Below are positions 23,070 to 25,368 of a stretch of DNA of 25,368 bases, in pieces. The notes beneath the pieces were generated by a model, which was not told the origin of the DNA, ran no database searches, and was given only the letters and a program-made list of their open reading frames with translations. Source of the stretch: Hirudo medicinalis (taxonomy: Eukaryota; Annelida; Clitellata; Hirudinida; Hirudinidae); assembly GCA_011800805.1 (NCBI GenBank), contig MPNW01000873.1:13842-39209 (forward strand), given 5' to 3'. Both the position numbers and the translations under genes were made by a program. Each line of letters opens with the position of its first letter. Position 1 is the stretch's first letter.

Positions 23070-24656
23070 TTATACTTTATATGATTTAATTTTATAAACG
23101 TGATATATATTGGCAATTTTTGTAAACGCTTTTATTTCTTTTTCTTGCCAATCCATGTCTTTACCTAGCTCTTTTGCCATAATTTGGGCTACAATTGGCG
23201 CAATTCTAATGGCTTCTTCACAATCTAATAAAAGCGCTCTTATTCTTCTTGATATGAAATCTTCGATTGTCAGAGCCATTTCTTCTTTTACTGCCCAAAC
23301 AACTTGTGCTTTTTTAATGCCTAATTTTTCACTAACCCATTCTTCCCCCCCTTCTATCTGTTCGGCTAATTGATTTATTTTATCTTTATCGGTTCCATAG
23401 AAATACATAGGATCCTGAAAATCTACATTGGTTTTGTAGCCGTGAATTTTTAGATGTTTTGTAAGGCTTTGTTTGTGTGATATACCCATAACTTTTTCAG
23501 ATTTATCAACAACATCTTCCGACATTTTTCTATAGGTTGTCCATTTTCCACCTACAATGCTGACTAAACCGGAGTTTGATACAATCACCTTGTGGCTTCT
23601 AGATACTTCTTTGGTTTTTGCACCTTCTTTGGTTGCAGCAAGAGGCCTTAAACCTGCGAAAACGCTCAAAATATCTTTCCTTGTTGGGGCAGGATTCATA
23701 TAAGCCTGTGCAGTTTCTAAAATAAAATCTATTTCTTGTTGGGTTGGTTCGGGCTCTAAAGATTCTTTTTTTACCGGGATATCTGTAGTGCCCATAATAA
23801 TTTTATCATGCCACGGAACTGCAAAAAGCACGCGTCCATCAGAAGTTTTAGGGATCATTATAGCAAAATCTGTTGGACAGAATTTTTTGTCAATCACAAT
23901 ATGTACGCCTTGGCTTGGGCTAATGGTTTTTTTGTCGATACCATGATCCATCTTATTGATTTCGTCAGCAAAAACTCCGGTTGCGCTAACGATTACTTTC
24001 GATTCTACGGCATGTTCTTCTCCCGAATCTTCATCGCAGAAAGTTAAACCATTTAGTTTGCCCTTGCCGTTTTTAAACAAGGCAATTACTTTAGCATAGT
24101 TTATTACGGTTGCTCCTTTTTTTATGGCAGTTTGAGCCATGTTTAAAGCAAGTCTTGAATCGTCAAATTGACCGTCGTGATATAATATTCCACCCTTTAA
24201 GCCTTCTTTTTTTACAGTGGGGAGCCTTTCTATCGTTTCGGATTTACTTATTGTAATAGACTTTCCAAGACTGAGTTTTCCTGCAAGCATATCGTAAAAT
24301 TTTAGCCCGACAGCATATTGCAATTTGTCCCACCAAGTGTAAATAGGAATTACAAAAGATAAATTTTTTGTAAGATGGGGTGCGTTTTGCAATAATAATC
24401 CGCGCTCTTTACAAGCTTCTCTTACCAAATCAATATAACCTTGAGCAAGGTATCTAACCCCTCCATGTACTAATTTTGTGCTTTTACTTGATGTAGATTT
24501 TGCGAAATCACTTTGTTCTAAAAGAAGAGTTTTGTAACCTCTTGCCGCTGCTTCTATTGCAGTTCCCAAGCCCGTAGCACCTCCCCCAATAATTACAAAA
24601 TCCCACCCGATTTGATTTTTGTTTTTAAATTCTTTTAGTATTTCATAACGTATCAT
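23070..24656 (-). CDS. glpD: Quinone-linked glycerol-3-phosphate dehydrogenase GlpD
   Basis: GlpD is an FAD enzyme on the inner membrane that oxidises glycerol 3-phosphate to dihydroxyacetone phosphate and passes electrons to quinone. The 528-residue product has the dinucleotide fold [13 protein letters not shown] (21-33), the family block [17 protein letters not shown] (54-70), [19 protein letters not shown] in the substrate domain, [11 protein letters not shown], the second FAD contact [13 protein letters not shown], and the C-terminal DAO_C domain (about 390-528) with [20 protein letters not shown]. It is the first gene of the operon. The ATG at 24656 lies about 200 bases after the predicted promoter, leaving a long leader. 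No glpR-type repressor gene is in the window. Confidence 0.96.
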   Translation of the reverse strand: MIRYEILKEFKNKNQIGWDFVIIGGGATGLGTAIEAAARGYKTLLLEQSDFAKSTSSKSTKLVHGGVRYLAQGYIDLVREACKERGLLLQNAPHLTKNLSFVIPIYTWWDKLQYAVGLKFYDMLAGKLSLGKSITISKSETIERLPTVKKEGLKGGILYHDGQFDDSRLALNMAQTAIKKGATVINYAKVIALFKNGKGKLNGLTFCDEDSGEEHAVESKVIVSATGVFADEINKMDHGIDKKTISPSQGVHIVIDKKFCPTDFAIMIPKTSDGRVLFAVPWHDKIIMGTTDIPVKKESLEPEPTQQEIDFILETAQAYMNPAPTRKDILSVFAGLRPLAATKEGAKTKEVSRSHKVIVSNSGLVSIVGGKWTTYRKMSEDVVDKSEKVMGISHKQSLTKHLKIHGYKTNVDFQDPMYFYGTDKDKINQLAEQIEGGEEWVSEKLGIKKAQVVWAVKEEMALTIEDFISRRIRALLLDCEEAIRIAPIVAQIMAKELGKDMDWQEKEIKAFTKIANIYHVYKIKSYKV

Positions 24657-24861
24657 AATTTTTTATTTGGTTTTTTATTCAAAAAAATAAGCGGTTCTTT
24701 TTTGATTAAGAAAACAAAAAACGAATGCCCGTTAAATATCACAAATGCCCAGTCTGGTAAATTTTGCAGTAAAAAGCCGTAATTATTTGACTTACAATAT
24801 TTGGTAGATTATTGATTTACTCAAACCCTTGTCAAAAAAACATGTATCAAAATCGAACAAT

Positions 24862-24869
24862 CAAAAGTA
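24862..24869 (-). promoter_or_regulatory. Promoter -7 box of the glp operon
   Basis: The minus strand reads TACTTTTG, an exact TAnnTTTG match. A TTG in TTATTGCAT lies about 22 bases upstream, close to the -33 position. Transcription would begin near 24857, giving a 200-base leader before glpD in which no known riboswitch is recognised. Confidence 0.42.
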
Positions 24870-24888
24870 AAAATTAATTGTAATTTTA

Positions 24889-24943
24889 ATGCAATAATAA
24901 AAAAACTTATGCAATAATGTAGTTACGGTTAAATACGGTTAAA
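24889..24943. repeat. Two sets of phased direct repeats upstream of the glp promoter
   Basis: ATGCAATAAT occurs at 24889-24898 and 24909-24918, a 20-base period, and TACGGTTAAA occurs twice in tandem at 24924-24933 and 24934-24943, a 10-base period. Both periods are whole turns of DNA, so bound proteins would line up on one face. They cover the -33 region and the DNA upstream of the predicted glp promoter, a place fit for an activator or repressor. No known operator consensus is matched. Confidence 0.5.
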
Positions 24944-24969
24944 AAATTTGTATCTTCGCTATTTTACCC

Positions 24970-25368
24970 ATAATTAAAAGTTGAAGCAAGTAGTTGTTGT
25001 AGTTTGTTTTGTTGCTTGCTCTGTAATATGCACCCCCTACATATTTTGAAATATCAATATAAGTTTTGGCTTTATCGGATAACACAATGCTTTTTTCAGC
25101 TATGTTTTCAATAACAGTATTGTTAATTCTATCCGCATCTTTTGCCTGTAATACTTTAATCTTAAAGTATCTGCATCAATTGCTCTTTTTTCCTGTATCT
25201 AAATCCTCTAAAGATGTTGGATTATGCCATTACAGCAATATCTTTCCGTAGCCGGTAACCTTTCCCTCGTTTAAAACTATGCTTTTGTTTTGGGGAGGTT
25301 TCAACCGCAAAATGTCATTCATCAAACTCGATGAGGTCATTTAAAAAATATAAATTATAGCGTTTACC
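24970..25368 (-). pseudogene. ISXO2/IS1595-family transposase remnant (cut by window edge)
   Basis: On the minus strand, entering from the right edge, the sequence encodes LNDLIEFDE (first catalytic Asp), a stop in place of the next residue, HFAVETSPKQKHSFKRGKG, DIAVMA, another stop and a frameshift, then SLEDLDTGKKSN, a stop, and CRYFKIKVLQAKDADRINN followed by IVLSDKAKTYIDISKYV with the second Asp. These are consecutive blocks of ISXO2-like (DDE_Tnp_IS1595) transposases. Homology fades near 24970 without the C-terminal end. At least three stops and a frameshift make it dead. Its N-terminal part lies outside the window. Confidence 0.8.

Noticed and set aside
23066..23116. 17-residue extension of GlpK
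   Set aside because: It would overlap the end of glpD, and the family begins at the later ATG.
24951..24958. Plus-strand TATCTTCG promoter-like box
   Set aside because: It has one mismatch and points into the antisense of a dead transposase with no gene to serve.
25066..25251. Plus-strand 61-residue frame with a hydrophobic start
   Set aside because: It is antisense to well recognised ISXO2 transposase blocks.
1..25368. CRISPR arrays, tRNA or rRNA genes, prophage
   Set aside because: No regularly spaced repeats, cloverleaf-like or ribosomal sequences and no phage structural genes were seen.

Overview
The window looks like a chromosomal segment from a member of the Bacteroidota, probably near the Chitinophagales. 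The signs are a DUF3276 (PUR-alpha-like) gene, a GSCFA-domain gene, a short TonB-dependent receptor under a TPP riboswitch, starts without Shine-Dalgarno sequences, and several good matches to the Bacteroidota -7 promoter box TAnnTTTG. The lineage is inferred from gene content only.

Left part (1-2111): an IS1-like transposase cut by the window edge, a secreted thioredoxin-like protein, the tail of an IS5-family transposase, a 108-bp inverted-repeat structure, and a complete but defective IS256-family element with an 8-bp target duplication. That element landed between the DUF3276 gene and what looks like its own terminator.

Core part (2118-9910): housekeeping genes. These are DUF3276, the disaggregase ClpB, a YigZ/IMPACT protein overlapping the riboflavin enzyme RibD, the release-factor methyltransferase PrmC (divergent from ribD across 32 bp), a GSCFA protein and a SpoU/TrmH RNA methyltransferase. 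An RCC1-repeat gene that has decayed (10006-11255) follows. Then comes a TPP riboswitch in front of a TonB-dependent receptor, which is probably a thiamine-related outer-membrane transporter.

Accessory part (about 14000 to the right edge): a three-gene split HipA module (hipB-hipS-hipT) with paired operator-like palindromes; a lone SAM methyltransferase inside a cassette-like unit bounded by 11-bp direct repeats; a lipoprotein with an internal duplication, bracketed by two defective IS982-family copies; and a glycerol-use operon (glpD-glpK-glpF plus an outer-membrane barrel gene) between IS982 and ISXO2-type debris. The glp operon forms a full route: probable outer-membrane entry, inner-membrane channel, kinase and quinone-linked dehydrogenase. 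No wholly new defence or metabolic system is evident. The most promising items are the hip module with its operators, the methyltransferase cassette, the duplicated lipoprotein between IS copies, and the repeats upstream of the glp operon.
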